Shown: positions 12,197 to 25,024, counted from the first letter of the stretch. The stretch is DNA of 64,000 nt from Sycon ciliatum (GCF_964019385.1 NC_088643.1:48389228-48453227), one strand, 5' to 3'. Notes: generated from the sequence alone by a model not told the origin. A program made the numbers and translations.

Positions 12197-12778
12197 AAGA
12201 CAGGACTTCTCACACTGCAGGTGCACCTGTACGGCTGTAGTGAAATTGTGATATTATTGTGTACCTGACACTAGGCTGACAGACACCTGAACAAAGCTTC
12301 ACAGCGTTGTGGTTAAGTGAAATGTAATGCCATACACGTAAGCCATACTGGCCATAGTCAGGAATACTACTTCGAGTAACTGTTACTACATATACCCTTA
12401 CCCTTAGCGTGCACATACACACGCACGCACGCACACGCACATACACCGCACACGCATACGCAAGCACATGCATACCCATACCATACCACCGCGACAGCCA
12501 CCACTCACCACTGGCAACACTGCCAACCACCTACAGAAACCGGTCTCTCCGCTGCCCAGGAACATACGCCTGACCCGAACACTTGGATCAAGAAACTGCT
12601 ATAATTTTTCAATAATTGTAGCCTAGAGAGCGTTTCGCTGGTGGTGTATGGATTTGTGTCTTTGTGAACAAGACTAGTTCAGTGCATGGCTACAGCGGAG
12701 TCTTTGAAAACACCTTTTTAACACTATCGAGAAGTTAGTAGTAAAGTAGTAACATTATAGCCGTCTGGGCCAGCTTAC
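12197..12778 (-). other. First intron of gene B (rest)
   Basis: Contains CA/CG-alternating sequence near 12415-12470. No exon is recognised. Confidence 0.45.
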
Positions 12779-14043
12779 CTCGGGCTGGTACCAGTACACA
12801 TAGTCTGTTGACCATGTTCCCATGGTGCATGTGCATTGTCTTTGTTGGTGGGTTGTTCTATCCGTCGTATGTGCGAGTTGAACACGGCCTCTAGCACCGC
12901 CGAGCCCAGCACACTCCGCCACATCTCCCTGGTCCGCTCTGCAGTCTCATCGTCATGATCAACGGGCCACACATTGCTCCACGTGATCCGATGCTCCGTG
13001 ACGCGACGCTTCAAGAACTGATTAAATGACCGCAGCATTTCATGCTGCTTCCTCTGCTTTATCTGCACCAGCTGCGCACGAGTCATGGGCAGACTGGGTC
13101 GACCGAATACCTTGAGAGTACGATGTGCCAGGTACACGAACGGCATGTCAACGCCATAACAGCACTCCGCCGACGCCAGAAACACAGGCACCTGATGCTT
13201 GCCACAGGATATGGCCAGTTTCCCCGGACAATCCTGGAAGGTCTGTGCTGATGCTGTCTGTGACCCAGTGCCAGTGGGCGCTTCACCTTGGAATAGTTTG
13301 ACAATGCTGATGTTCTTGCCGTTCAGGTCAAAGTCGTTGGGGAGCAGGTCGCATTTCGTCAGAACAATGGCACAACCGTGTTTCTTCTTCTTGTCGGGGA
13401 TCTTCCGCCAACAATGGGTGAAAACCTTCCACTGGCACTGTCGGCAAGCGGAGGATTTGCTGGGGTCCAAGACAAATAGGTAACCGTCAACACCCTCTCC
13501 ATGCGACGAGTATGCTTTGGGAAAGGGACCAAGCTCTCGACTGCAGGCTGCGGAGAGTAACTTGGATGATTGCGTATGAGGCGTGTGCTGTCCTAGACGA
13601 GAGCGACATGTGTAGGGGTGTTTTACCATGGTAGAGGATCGTACATGTATGGTGGGACTAGTGGCTCGATCTGCATAGTTCTCGGCTCCGGGGAATGGAC
13701 AACCACGGCTATCATCGATGAAAGTCGTGTGCTCAACGACATGAATACGCAGCTCCACCGCAGACCTCAATGGATTCGATCCCCTGGGCAAGTACAGTCG
13801 CTTTGCAGCTCCAAAGTAGACGAAATGATCTCCATTGATTTCCGCTTCGGAGAAGTCAGTCTGGCTCAGCCAGTGCGAGTGATCGTGACCCAGTTCTTGC
13901 CAAGTATCCACGCCTGGATGAATGAATCTGCTACAGAGACTAGACTTGCCCACTCCACTCTCGCCATGATCCAGCATTGAGCAGCACGTCCCCAGCACGG
14001 CCAATCTGCACTCCAGGGTGGAGTGGGCAAGCTTTTCAGCCAT
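12779..14043 (-). CDS. Gene B, exon 1: p190RhoGAP-like pseudoGTPase plus FF-like region
   Basis: Paralog of 3813-5188, minus strand, 421 codons plus two bases, ending CCGAG|GTAAGC in phase 2. Starting at MAEKLAHSTLECR gives a lead like that of gene A; an upstream in-frame Met at 14154 would add 37 residues of unlikely sequence. It has Walker A (GESGVGKS), DHSHWLSQTDF, DHFVYFGAAKRLYLPRG, VVEHTTF in place of DxxG, YLFVLDPSK and TKCD, then an FF-like end (ITWSNVW...LGSAVLEAVF). The segment from the Walker A motif to FGAAKRLYLP is almost identical at the DNA level to genes A and D, while the rest diverges, which suggests gene conversion or recent duplication. GTP binding without turnover is inferred from the p190 family. 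Confidence 0.8.
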
Positions 14044-15229
14044 TCCAGATGGGCGTGAGAACCTGCGGAGCCGATAAGGATGAGTCGATAATACTTCGGA
14101 AGGAAAACGCTTATCAACTGGCACGTATATTGAATAAACACATGTCATGTACACTGCGGGCGAATTGTGGTAGCTGGAGGGATTGTTCGATACACCTGCG
14201 AGCTGGGTGTAGTCATTATTATTGTCTTAGTCACACAGAGATAATGGGAAACAACACTTTATTGCTAAGGCTCTGAAATTCACGCACAAGCAATTCTCAG
14301 ACAGCGCCGACTACAATGTCCAAAGGATAAGTTGTTTTGAGGGTGACATCGCATGAGTGTGTCAGTGGTGTACTCCCAACAACGTAACGTCGTTTGGTGT
14401 GCCAGTTGGATGTGGCAGAAATGGCAGGCAGGCCCGCTAGGGAAAGACTACATCAGGCACGCCACCGTACCGCAGGATATCCAGGTCTAGGTGTATCTGC
14501 ACCTTGCCTGCCAGCATCAGTGACGTGAGCCGAGGTGAGATGAATGCAGTAAAAGAAAAAGAGAGTAGAAAACTATGGATATTGCCAGTACCGACAGCAT
14601 CAGAACATGCCTCGCCGGGCAGACCAGCACCTAGTCAGCGAGGTGTAGTTGTTCATGTCACTGATGATGGTGACAATTTCCTCAGATACATGTAATGTAC
14701 TGACCCTCGTAAGTCCTCAGATACATGTACTTAATACTTGTTTTCGTGCCTGCACTAATACAAGTCTTGGAGACCAGCTCTGTCTGCCTGCCTGATCTCC
14801 AGTTTCAATCTTAGGCAGGCATCGTTGACAGCGCTTTGTGGCGTTGGAGTAAACTGGAACCTGGGGTCACGGTGGACCAACCAATCAGGCTGTGGTCATT
14901 GTTCTTGCACTGAAGTTTCAGACACACTGCCATCACCGCGGGGTCGCTTCTCTGGTTGCTCGTGGCTTGTCGCCAAATGGTTAGCGTGTCTTTTCTTTAA
15001 GCGCCATGCATAGGCCAGCATGGCATGCCTCCTCGTTTCACTTCCTGCTGCAGGCCGACTGCAAACGGGTTTTGTCTTTTACTCGTTTCGTCGGGACTCG
15101 GGAGAGAGACGTCTCTATTGTAACAAACAAGGGAGAAAAGTGAGATTTCTGCCCAGCAAAGGTGAAAACCTCGTCTCATTTGAATCCTTTCCTCCATGAG
15201 TAGTGGAGGCACATGATTTAGATTCGTCT
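14044..15229. other. Intergenic between divergent genes B and C
   Basis: No supported gene. Includes a ACATGTA-containing patch at 14690-14735. Confidence 0.4.
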
Positions 15230-15453
<224 letters not shown>

Positions 15454-15732
15454 TGACATGTGGTGAGATGTTACCAGGTACATGTATGCCGGCTTGTAAA
15501 ATAGTGGCAGTATGTGTGTGTGTGTGGGGGGGGGGGGGCTCTGCAGTGTGTTCTGTTGCTAACAGCACATCATGGGCCTGGTAACAATACATACTACGTC
15601 ATTGTAACTGCATCTGTGACATGGCAAGAGTGTATGAAACCTGGGATTCATGATCTCCTGAGCATGGCTGGAGAAGGCTTCCGTCGCTGTTTGTCTAACG
15701 ACTAGCGTATCCAATCTTTGCAACACTGACGT

Positions 15733-15792
15733 CTGTTGTCAGTGTTGACATGTTGCAGTGACCTGTTGTCAGTGTTGACATGTTGCAGTGAC
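15733..15792. repeat. Tandem 30-bp duplication
   Basis: Two identical copies of a 30-base unit containing GTTGTCAGTGTTGACATG. Confidence 0.85.
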
Positions 15793-15913
15793 CTGCGTGA
15801 AGTAACACGGTAGTCAGACTTAGAGACAGTCATGCCATGATGACAATGGTATGCATGCATGCCCGCGTGTCAACCATGGTCAACTGCTGGGCAAGCTACA
15901 CTGTACATGTATG

Positions 15914-15968
15914 TACAGTGTAAGTACAATGTACATGTCATTGGTATGTACATTGTACTTACACTGTA
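15914..15968. repeat. Perfect hairpin, 23-bp arms
   Basis: The left arm (15914-15936) and right arm (15946-15968) are perfect reverse complements around a 9-base loop. The arms are built of TGTACA/TACATGTA-type sequence. Confidence 0.85.
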
Positions 15969-16419
15969 CATGTATGTAGAATGTGCATGCACCAGAGACT
16001 CGAGAGTGCTTCCCGTGGAGGCTAGGAAGGCTAGTAAAGACACACACCAGTGTCTGGAGATATATGTGGATTTTGTAGAAAAAAAGAAAAAAACACTAAA
16101 CCACGGATTTGACACACACTAAATTTTACATGTAGCTAAACAATGTTCTGACGTCTCACAGAGATACTGCACTTGTACAGTAAGTGTTAGTTGTAGTCTG
16201 TAGACCACGGAAATGACCATTCTAGCGCTAGCTCCGCGCCGCCAACACACGCGTCCAGGCTTGGGATCGAACATACATTCCGATGCGCAAACTTCCGGGG
16301 TTTGGCATCCTTGGAATTGGGCTAGGTCAGTTGAGCTTGAGTAGGTCACACGGCCCCATAATACCAGTGTCACTGTTGACCATGGTTGACAAACAATCAG
16401 GGAGTCGAATACGTATAAT

Positions 16420-16542
16420 TATAATACAACCCAACAGTACGCTTGTACGTGAAATATAAACCGACATACAAACCGAGGCGAAGCCGAGGTTTGTATGATG
16501 GTTTATATTTCACGTACAAGCGTACTAGTGGGATGTATTATA
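16420..16542. mobile_element. Palindromic MITE-like hairpin
   Basis: A 123-base near-perfect inverted repeat. Its ends read TATAATACAACCC and GGGATGTATTATA, and the centre pairs AAACCGAGGC with GCCTCGGTTT. There is no coding content. The target duplication could not be settled. Confidence 0.6.
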
Positions 16543-17688
16543 CTTGCTGACCTTCATACATTCTCAATCTCTAAAAAGGAGTTTGTATTGTGGTGGTCTA
16601 TGGGGTTTGTATGAGGTTTATATGCCCAGTATAAACCGCCAGCATGATGGGCAAGTTGACTGGAAGTTTGAATGAAAGGTCAGCATAAGACTCTAATACG
16701 CCGTGGTTGGCTATCACCCCTCTCTCGCACTTTGCGTGCCAATTGGTCATGAACCACGAGTTGAGTGAAATAAATAAATAAATAAAAATACGACTCCCTG
16801 CAAACAACCATTATTCACGGGCATATTAGTAGTAGGAACAGCTGCTACTGAGTAGACATGTACTCAACTGAGTCTGTTGCCGTGTTGGGGTGGTGCCTAG
16901 TGCCAGTACGGCAGTAGTGGTCGGGCTCAACCAAGCCTGTACCGGTAAGCCAAGGTTAGGCTGTTCGGTGCAGGCAGCAGATGGCTGTCACTGCTAAAAT
17001 GTGATCTGGCGATGTATGGGAATGGCCTCCCTGATCCCGCTCTACACTCTTATACTAGTTACTTAGTTATACAAGTCTTTGTCTAGTACATTGTATTCTA
17101 TGCTAACGTTACTCACTGTTACAAGTACACTGACTGTCCAGTGCAGAATATGCATACATGTACATCAGTACATTACGGTCATGCACTGTCTGTCCTGAAA
17201 TCTATGCTTTCCTCCTGGCAATGACAAATCCATCGTTCTTCCTATTCATTTCGCTGTTTCTTGAAGCGATGCAGTTGGCCGCACCTGCGGACCTTAGCTC
17301 TAGCTTGCTTATCAATGGAATTGCGACTGCGGTCTCGAGCAACTACTAGTAGGCCGCAGAGATTTCGCTTGGGCTGCATGCCTCGTCTCAAAGCAGAGCA
17401 CGCGCTCTGTGGATTTCGGAGTAATTCATCTGCAGGAAGTTGCTTCGGTAATGTCACTCAGCCGCCTTCCTGACGAACAGAAACAGAAGAGACCGTGTGA
17501 TTGCGCTGGCAGTTCTTGTCTCTGGGGACGCTGGCCAGTAATATTTGCTTGAGGGCATCAGGCTACCAACGGATATCGTTGCCGCTTCGATGCAGCTAGA
17601 GAGACACCGCTAAAAGAATTCTTCTCTCGGACGGTTAGGCAGTCTGGTTCATTTCAACAGAACAAACTGCACTGACTGAGCCACTGCA
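16543..17688. other. Upstream region of gene C
   Basis: No supported gene. A TAAATAAATAAATAAA run sits at 16768-16785. The promoter of gene C is presumably in the last few hundred bases, but no core motif is clear. Confidence 0.35.
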
Positions 17689-19019
17689 GTGACGGTGCGC
17701 TGGACGAAACGGATAATCATGCCGGAATGTCGTCTGTCCGTGCTTGGCCTATGCTCGTCGGGTATGGAGCAGGGCACAGCCGGCGTTGGAAAGTCGAGCT
17801 TGTGTTCGAGGTTTGTCAGTCCCGGCGTGGACGATTGGAGTGTGCTTGGCAATGATCACTCTCACTGGATCGACCAGGCCGACTTCCAGGAGGCGGAGAT
17901 TGGCGGCGATCACTTCCTCTACTTTGGCTGTGGACGTCGTGACTTCTATCTGATGCACCACGGTGGTGGTGGAGGTGGTGGTAGCCAAGTGAAGTCCGAT
18001 GGAAATGGCCTGTCGATTCACGTCGTCGAGCACACGACCTTTGTGGATTCATTCACGGGAAAGCCGTTTGCCGGAGCCGAGTCGTATGAGCAACGTAGCA
18101 CTCGCCACTTTGTCAAGCCGAAAGAAGCAAACAAAGTTGTCTACAGCTGTCGCTCTCATCTCGGAGAGCTGACGCGAGCAAAGAGTACACAAGGCACGTC
18201 GTTTCCGAAAGAGTACTTTAGCAAGAACGTCAGAGGCAGAGATGGCGGCGGCGCTGGAGTGCAAGCCTATCTGTATGTTCTGGACCCGACGGCTACACGT
18301 GCTCAGCGCAAACACCAGTGGCAGATGTGGGAGAAGTGCTGGGCGAACATTCCGAAGAACAAGCGCGAGGCCTCAGTGGCAATCATGATAAGCAAGTGTG
18401 ACGTGTTCAGCCAGAGTGAGGACGCTCCGGAGTTGAGTAAACGCTTGAACATCGTGGAGTTCTTCTCCGGAGAGAAAAGCCCCGGCAAGTTTCGAGACGA
18501 TCCGTCTCGCATTGGATTCAGATATGGCAAAATCTCTATTCCAGCATTCTTTGTCTCGTCTGCAGAGTGTTGCGGCGTTGACATGCCTTTCATTTACGTT
18601 GCACATCATGCTCTTTCACTGCGCGGCCAGCCAATGGGTCCGATCCCGTGGCTGAATGCTGTGCAAATGAGAGCCGAGCAGAAGCGAGCCACGCTGGCTG
18701 CGGGCGATGCGTTCATGGCACGGCACGTGAAGCGGCACACGCAGACGTGGACCTCCTCGTCGGCCATCTTTTCCTACACCACCATGGACATGTGCAGAGT
18801 GGTGAATGGCGTGGAGGAGTGCAAGGCGTTGTTCCGCGCACGCCTCATTGCGCTGATAACTGCACATGCAAAGGAGCCAGTGGTGCTGAGGGATCCTGAC
18901 TCAGACGGTCAGTATTGCGCAGTCGAAACTACCGGGGAAAAGGAGATTAAGAAAACATTTCGCCAGCTGCTCACCGAGATGATTCAAGAACATCCAGACT
19001 TTGAGGGGTTCTCGGGCAG
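17689..19019 (+). CDS. Gene C, exon 1: p190RhoGAP-like pseudoGTPase plus FF-like region
   Basis: Plus-strand paralog of the A and B first exons, 443 codons plus two bases, ending GGGCAG|GTGAGA in phase 2. Met at 17689 gives a 12-residue lead like its paralogs; MPECRL at 17719 is the alternative. It shows GTAGVGKS (Walker A), DHSHWIDQADF, DHFLYFGCG, an inserted glycine run (about residue 90), VVEHTTFVDS where DxxG would be, YLYVLDPTA and SKCD. The end (TQTWTSS...CKALFRARLIAL) fits an FF-like fold. It is the most divergent of the four. It heads either exons 20534-21730 and 23078-23474, or a longer message that also uses 27308-33898. Confidence 0.8.
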
Positions 19020-19076
19020 GTGAGATTTAAACCAGGTCTATAATTACCGTGTGTTGACAATCTGACTGGAATCGAA

Positions 19077-19444
19077 ATTGGGGTGATCCGGGTACCCGTT
19101 TGTTTAGCTACTGACCCGTTAGCAAACGAGTACCCATTAGCTGTGTACGACGGTACAGTATGGTAATAATATTAGCTGGTTTGCACAGTCGCACAATTCG
19201 ATGTACAGTTTGAATGTGTTGTTTGTTCGATCCTGCTACATAATTTTGACTGTTTTGCATGCAGCGCGGTAAGTGCGCGTGCCGCGTTGTAGTGTACTTG
19301 CTGTGATTTGCATGACTTTGCATGTCCTCCTGGCACGAAATGTATAGTAGCTGTTACTATTGGCTGCTAAAGGGTACCCGATAACCCGCCCGTTAAGCCA
19401 GGTACCCGTTTGTAGCCTTAAAGGGTAACCGTTTCACCCCTAAA
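19077..19444. mobile_element. Possible decayed hAT-type MITE
   Basis: The ends read TGGGGTGATCCGGGTACCC and, inverted, AGGGGTGAAACGGTTACCC, and GGTACCCGTTTGT recurs inside. This is the style of hAT terminal repeats. Flanking CGAAAT on both sides may be the remains of a target duplication. Confidence 0.35.
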
Positions 19445-19849
19445 TTCGAAATGAACATCCAGCCTACCCGGGTCATAGACGTGTTGGTGTGAATATGGCA
19501 ATGCGTGATGTACACGTGATGCAACGTGTACATGTGTACGTTCACGGGTACGGCAGCAGGTCTGGCCACTCAAGTTGTACGTGTGCCACACTTTGACCTG
19601 GCCGTACTTCGATCCACTGCTCTAGCTTCAGAAATTATTGGTACTCAGTAATGTCACTGTACTGGACAAGGATCAGTCAGTTTGCGGGAGAGCGCGGTCG
19701 AGAGCAGGTCGTTAGGCATGGAGGGGCAGTTCCATGGGGAATGATGTTCATGTGTTCAAATTGTTTGACCAACTTACCAATAGTACCAAATTGAGTGCAC
19801 ATAATTCGAAGCACATTGTATCAGTTCGAGCTCGATTGGACGGGACTGA

Positions 19850-19950
19850 AAAGCCTGAAGAAAAATTTGACTTTTACCACCCGAACTCGAACCAGGGACC
19901 TTTGCTATAGCCCACCGATGGTCTACCACTGAGCTACAGTGTGGTTGCTA
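19850..19950 (-). repeat. tRNA-derived SINE-like copy
   Basis: The minus strand has a clean RNA polymerase III A box (TAGCTCAGTGG) and B box (GGTTCGAGTTC) at tRNA spacing, but the D stem and acceptor stem do not pair, so it is not a working tRNA gene. A tail with TTTTTCTTCAGGCTTTTC follows. A related half copy is at 20118-20195. Confidence 0.55.
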
Positions 19951-20117
19951 TCCCAGCAGATACCGCCCGACACTCCAATTAGACTTCGAGACTCGCACTT
20001 CCTATGAAAGTGCGCAGGCAGGTGGGATGCAATCCTCATTGTACCCACACACATCATGATAACTAGCTCATGGAGTGCCCCAATGCTTGAAAAAACCACG
20101 CTGCAGTAGGTTTGAAG

Positions 20118-20195
20118 GTGGTAAAAGGGGAAAGTCTGAAGAAAAATGACTCTCACTACCACGAGGACTCGGAAGCGGGACCATGGCTATAGACC
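20118..20195 (-). repeat. SINE-like half copy
   Basis: Minus-strand sequence with CTATAGCCATGGTCCCGC, a B-box-like CTTCCGAGTCC and the TTTTTCTTCAGACTTTCC tail, related to 19850-19950. The A-box half is missing. Confidence 0.45.
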
Positions 20196-20533
20196 AACAA
20201 TTGAATGTACATCAACATGTGTGACAATGCAGTCTCCCTGCCCTGTTTTGCTGCCAAAGAAGGCCCTAGAAAGAGCCAGACTTTGTCACAGGTATTCCTC
20301 GCGTAGTATTGGCCAGATCATCTTCAAATTGCCAGGCCAGTTTGGCAAAATTTAACATTACACTGTGCAACAGTCTATCAAGTACTTGTTCGAACCTCTG
20401 ATTCTCTCGATTTGTCACCTATGAGCAGAGTTGCATGATGGGCTGGCAGTGCCTTTTCATCTTCCATCAGTTTGTCTACAGCTTGCCTTTGTGGAACACT
20501 GTTTCCATGTGTCTCTTGCTTTCTGGTGCGTAG

Positions 20534-21730
20534 GTCGAAATCTGAGCGAGAAGATGGGAAGGTTCTGTCTCGCAACATCAGCAGGCTGTTGGAAGAATCA
20601 CGCAAGCACTCTGTTTACAGGGAACGGCGATCGCCGATGCCGGTACCAAGTGCGACGATGGCAGAGGCAGCCAGTGAAGGGCTTCCTGTCCTGGCAATTG
20701 AAGAGTTTTTTGGTTCTATCCTCAACCGGCTCGGTCAAAGTGATCTGTCTCAGCCAGATAGCACTGAGGAGCTCCAACAGTCTGATGAGCGCATCAGAGA
20801 GGCGGCCTCGATTCTCCAGTGCTCACCAGATGTTGGCGATGAACATCCGACTTCGTGCAGTGGCTCAAGTGGTCCAGCGAAGGGTTTGGCTGCGGCCGGT
20901 CCGAGAAGCCACCTCTATGTTGATTACCCCGGAGAGGAATCGGCTCATAGTGCTCAGGAATCTGAAGACTGGCAAGGTGGGAACAGTCCCGATGCTTATC
21001 CGTATAAGGAATACGTGCATTCAGAGTCGTGGATGGGTAAAATGGACTGTACAGACAAGTTGTACTCTCCCCCACCGCTTCTCACGTCATCATCACAACC
21101 CCACACTACTGTCAGCGATACAACGCGTCTATCACAAACGCCATCGGGATATTTATTGCCGCTACCTGCCAAGTCACCAACTACTAGCACAAGCATGTCA
21201 TCATCCTGCCCATCATCAACCATGTTCTTGGCCAGCACTCCTCCTGCTGCTCGCCATGGCTCGAATAGCTCAACAATGCGGGAACTGGTGTGTCCACTTG
21301 CAGTTTCAAGTCCTTCCGCTCCTGGTCAAATGCTGACACCAGACAATACTGGGTTGCGGCTTCCAAAACACGAAAGCTGTGATGTGAAGGACTCCACAGT
21401 GCCAGCAGACAGCGAGGATGATGAGGATGATGCTCTCGACTATCACAAGATTGATGAGTACACAAGTGGAACTTTACCTCATCCCGCCGGTCATGAGGAG
21501 AGTTCTTTGTCAAATCGCAAAACACAGCACTGTGTGGTGAGTGGCTTGACTGACAACGACCCAGACCGGAATGAACGTTATGTTATGCAGCCATCTCCGT
21601 ATGCACAGTTCGCCATTGGGAAGGCGGCCAGTGATTGTGCAGCTAGTGTGAGTGGCGCGGTCGACAATCCGGATGGACGCTCAGTGCCATTGCGTCCGTA
21701 TGCACAGGCCACGCTACCGCACGTCGCACG
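20534..21730 (+). CDS. Gene C, cassette exon 2 (tyrosine- and serine-rich)
   Basis: This exon starts after GGTGCGTAG, ends GCACG|GTAAGC, and is phase 2 at both ends (1197 bases, 399 codons). The product looks disordered, with an acidic patch (SEDDEDDALDYHKIDEY) and many tyrosine sites: HLYVDYPGEES, AYPYKEYVHSES, LYSPPPLL, GYLLPLP, RYVMQPSPYAQF and RPYAQATLPHVAR. YVMQ fits the YxxQ form used by STAT3-type SH2 domains. The [YCF]A[QH]...R ending recurs at the ends of exons 27308-28639, 29974-30771 and 31445-32224, marking them as related cassettes. Function as a docking tail is inference. Confidence 0.75.
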
Positions 21731-23077
21731 GTAAGCCACACTGCGGAGTAGCACTGAAAATACATTTACCTTGGCCCATGCCATGTGGTGTTTTGTTGTG
21801 TGCAAGTAGTTACCCTCAGCTGGTTTAGAGTATACATTACGACGGAATCTACTGTTACCAGGTATGACGTATTAGGGAGGTTTCGCTCTGCGGAATTACG
21901 TATGAAAATAACGTAGGAACTGCACGTAATTTTCAAACGTAAAAATCTGCGCTGTTGGGTTTCGCTCTACGTGATTTCTCCACAACTGCTAAACATGTCT
22001 TGTTGCTTTGGAGACGCGTTGGCTGCATGCGCCCACCGCGTGCAGCATTCAGACCTCACGGACGGCACAGAGAAGCAAACACCTTCTCAAGGGGTGCCCG
22101 GTGTCGGTGGTGCGTATTCCTTTGTGATTGCAACTTGCAATATTTAGAAAAATCCCTCTGCCAGAGCCTGCTTGCATAGTGTCGTGCACGTGCACGTGTC
22201 CCAGGTCGGTCGTGCACGTGCACGTGTCCCAGGTCGTCAGACTAACACACGGGTCGAGCGAGATCCCTCGTCACAAACAGTTTAGAAACACATGTCTTCG
22301 AACAAACAATAACTACCAAAACTCAATTGAAGCATCAAAATCAAAAGGAGAAAAAAGAACCAAGAACGGAGAGCTGGGGACGCACGTACCCGGCCCCGTA
22401 CCGGGCGCACAGCCAAGGAGGATGACACCGTAGCGTCCCCACGCTCGACTGGCAAAGAAAACAGCAAGCAAAGAAATCTGACGAGTGCGAGCGCAGTTTC
22501 AACTTCCAGCATTTTGAATGACAAGCTGCAAGCGCGAAGCGAAACACGTGACCGAAAATAATGCATGATGTCATCAGTGCACACGCGGACATATGCAAAA
22601 AGGTCAAAAGCGAGTGCTGCAAGAAACAGCACAAATAAATAATAGTTCGGATGGCGAAGAGCTAGAAAGGCAGATTCCTAATTATCGAAGAACAATACAT
22701 ATTGTAGAGTTCCAACGCGACTGCCGGGAGATGCTGGCACCCACCAGACGGGTGGTTGCTGCCCCTGTCAGAGAAATAGAACGGAAACTGAGGCAGAGGA
22801 GCCACGTTGCAAACGGTGAAATGCGCAAGTTAAGAATATTCAAGCGGTGTCAAATTACGACGTACTGAGTAATATATGGGTAGACAAAGACAAACACTAA
22901 CAAATGGAGAACGTTCCAACAGAAGCCGTGAGTGAGAAGAGAGGTGAGAGAATGAGAGCCCTTTCCTGATCGGATCCGCAACACATAGAGTGGTGTGTGT
23001 GTGGGGGGGGGGGGGGGGGTGTTGAAACTCACTCCGGCCTATTCTCTCCTGGTCTCCTCTTTGACCTCCTACTTCAG
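21731..23077 (+). other. Intron of gene C
   Basis: Holds a tandem 27-bp duplication with GTGCACGTGCACGTG at 22179-22237 and a G-run at 23005-23019. Open frames of about 100 codons on either strand here show no recognisable content. Confidence 0.5.
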
Positions 23078-23474
23078 CTCCGCACCGACCAGTTCGTCCC
23101 CCAAATCCAGCTACCAGAATCACACCTATCAGTGTCAATCAGGACAAGGACCAAAACCGTTCAGTGAGGCCAGCACGAATAGTCTACCGAAGCGGTGGCA
23201 AGCACCGTCCCCGCGTTCAAGTGACGACCGCACCAGCGTCGCAGACAAGCCTGAAATGGACAAGGCGAACACACTCCCGAGGACCTGCAAAGCCGATAAG
23301 GTTGGCTCCCACGCTGCCTCTCCCGAGGTGTTGCGCCCTCGACCAAATCCTCCCGTGCCACCTCCAAAGCCTAAGAAGCGCATGGAGGCGGCCATTAGCC
23401 CCCGCCTGCCAATTCACAGCCGCCTTCCTGGTGGTTCCCGGACTCCAGTGCTCCTCCATAGGGCACATAGCTGA
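23078..23474 (+). CDS. Gene C, terminal exon with SH3-ligand motif
   Basis: Follows a good acceptor (CTCCTACTTCAG), enters in phase 2 and ends at TGA 23472-23474. It codes about 132 polar residues containing PNPPVPPPKPKKR, a class II SH3 ligand (PxxPxK), and SSYQNHTYQC. Joined to 17689-19019 and 20534-21730 it closes an exact frame of 2925 bases (974 residues). If used, it ends the protein before the YMxM cassettes further downstream, so it may be an alternative last exon. Confidence 0.65.
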
Positions 23475-23976
23475 TTGATTTACAATAACACTGCACTAGA
23501 GCTTGACGGATCATGCCTACCTGCATGCGGGCAAAATTCCATTACTTTTATATTATCACATTGGTGTTTCGTTCAGGCCCTGTTGCCATGCCTGCAGTGA
23601 GCATGTATAATATGTTCCAGTGACCTTTTCACACAACCACTCAGAACTACAGAAGCAAAAAAACTGCAATCATAAAATAATAGCATGTGCAAAGAACAGG
23701 ATTTGCTACCTCTAAGTCTGGTCTATAACAATATAACCTGGTATACTGCAACCAAGGTCACACTGTTCATGATGATCTCACCATGACCATGATCTCACCA
23801 TGACCATGATCTCACCATGACCATGATCTCACCATGACCGGCACTGTGTGCAACCCACTAGTACCCGTTGTTACATTATAACATTTCCGGTATGTACACA
23901 TACATATTTTCACAATTTACCTTCACATCTACTTCAGCACTTATGATTGCACGGAGTATCATCTGAGCATGGTAGC
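23475..23976. other. Intron or intergenic, with a 17-bp tandem repeat
   Basis: Four copies of a 17-base unit (CATGATCTCACCATGAC) lie at about 23769-23838. Nothing else is recognised. Confidence 0.6.
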
Positions 23977-24167
<191 letters not shown>

Positions 24168-24500
24168 AGAAGGTGGGAAATCTCACAAACCACTGGATGC
24201 ATGTGCGCCTGCTGATACTTGTACGGTTATGACATAATTATGAGTATGCTTGCCTTGAGCTAGTCTTTGCTATTATTTGAATGAGAACTTTTTCAAAACT
24301 CGTCAATGTCTAAGTGCTTTGTGTCAACGTCCTCTCTGGCAAGTCGCCTACGTGCCCAGTCTCTTCTGGTGCCACCCATGGCCCAGGGTTCTCACCTTGG
24401 CCCATCCTTCCCTTCTAACGTTATATACGGGCTTTTATGCACTTCCCTATATCACACTTTGTGATTTCACCACCGACGTGTTTCTACATGTATTTTTGGA

Positions 24501-24502
<2 letters not shown>

Positions 24503-24552
<50 letters not shown>

Positions 24553-24553
24553 G
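24503..24553. repeat. (TTG)n tract
   Basis: About 17 TTG units, lying directly in front of the SINE-like sequence at 24554-24785. Confidence 0.9.
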
Positions 24554-24785
24554 GCAGGCATAGTGGGATGGTCTAAGGCCACTGAGGGTACCAGGTTTAA
24601 GTCCTGCTTGGAAGTGGAAGGATTTTTTCCAGCCATGCATGCAGAGAATGGGATTTTCGGTCGTTGACCATTTTGTGGTGGGTCTGATCTACTCACCTCC
24701 CACTGCTTTAGGAGCTGCATCTGCACCTTGATTCATGAAGGGTGGGTGGCGTTCCTACGGATACGCGGATCGTGAATTTTTGTTG
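24554..24785 (+). repeat. tRNA-derived SINE-like element with TTG tail
   Basis: Begins with GGCATAGTGGGATGGTCTAAGGC, where the A-box region has the GGTCTAAGGC form of class II (Ser/Leu) tRNAs, then a B-box-like GGTTTAAGTCC about 25 bases on. The body of about 150 bases is non-coding and runs into a long TTG tract. (The opening 20 bases are GGCATAGTGGGATGGTCTAA.). Confidence 0.5.
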
Positions 24786-24801
24786 CTGTTCCTGCTGCTG
24801 C

Positions 24802-24873
<72 letters not shown>

Positions 24874-25024
24874 CGCTGTTATTGTCGCTGTTGTTGTCGT
24901 TGTTGTTTTTATTGTTGTCACGTGTTGTTGGTGGTGGTGGTGGTGTTGGTGTTGTTGTCATCGCCGCTGTCGCTGTGGTCGTCGCCGTCATTGTTTTCAT
25001 ACCGGTAATAATTGTTGTTGTGCA
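24786..25024. repeat. (TTG)n / (TGG)n compound microsatellite
   Basis: Starts with CTG and TTG units, pure TTG to about 24870, then mixed GTC/TGG triplets. It is probably the expanded 3' tail of the SINE-like element. Confidence 0.85.

Noticed and set aside
19880-19950. A functional tRNA gene on the minus strand
   Set aside because: A and B boxes are good, but the D stem and acceptor stem do not pair; better read as a SINE-like copy.
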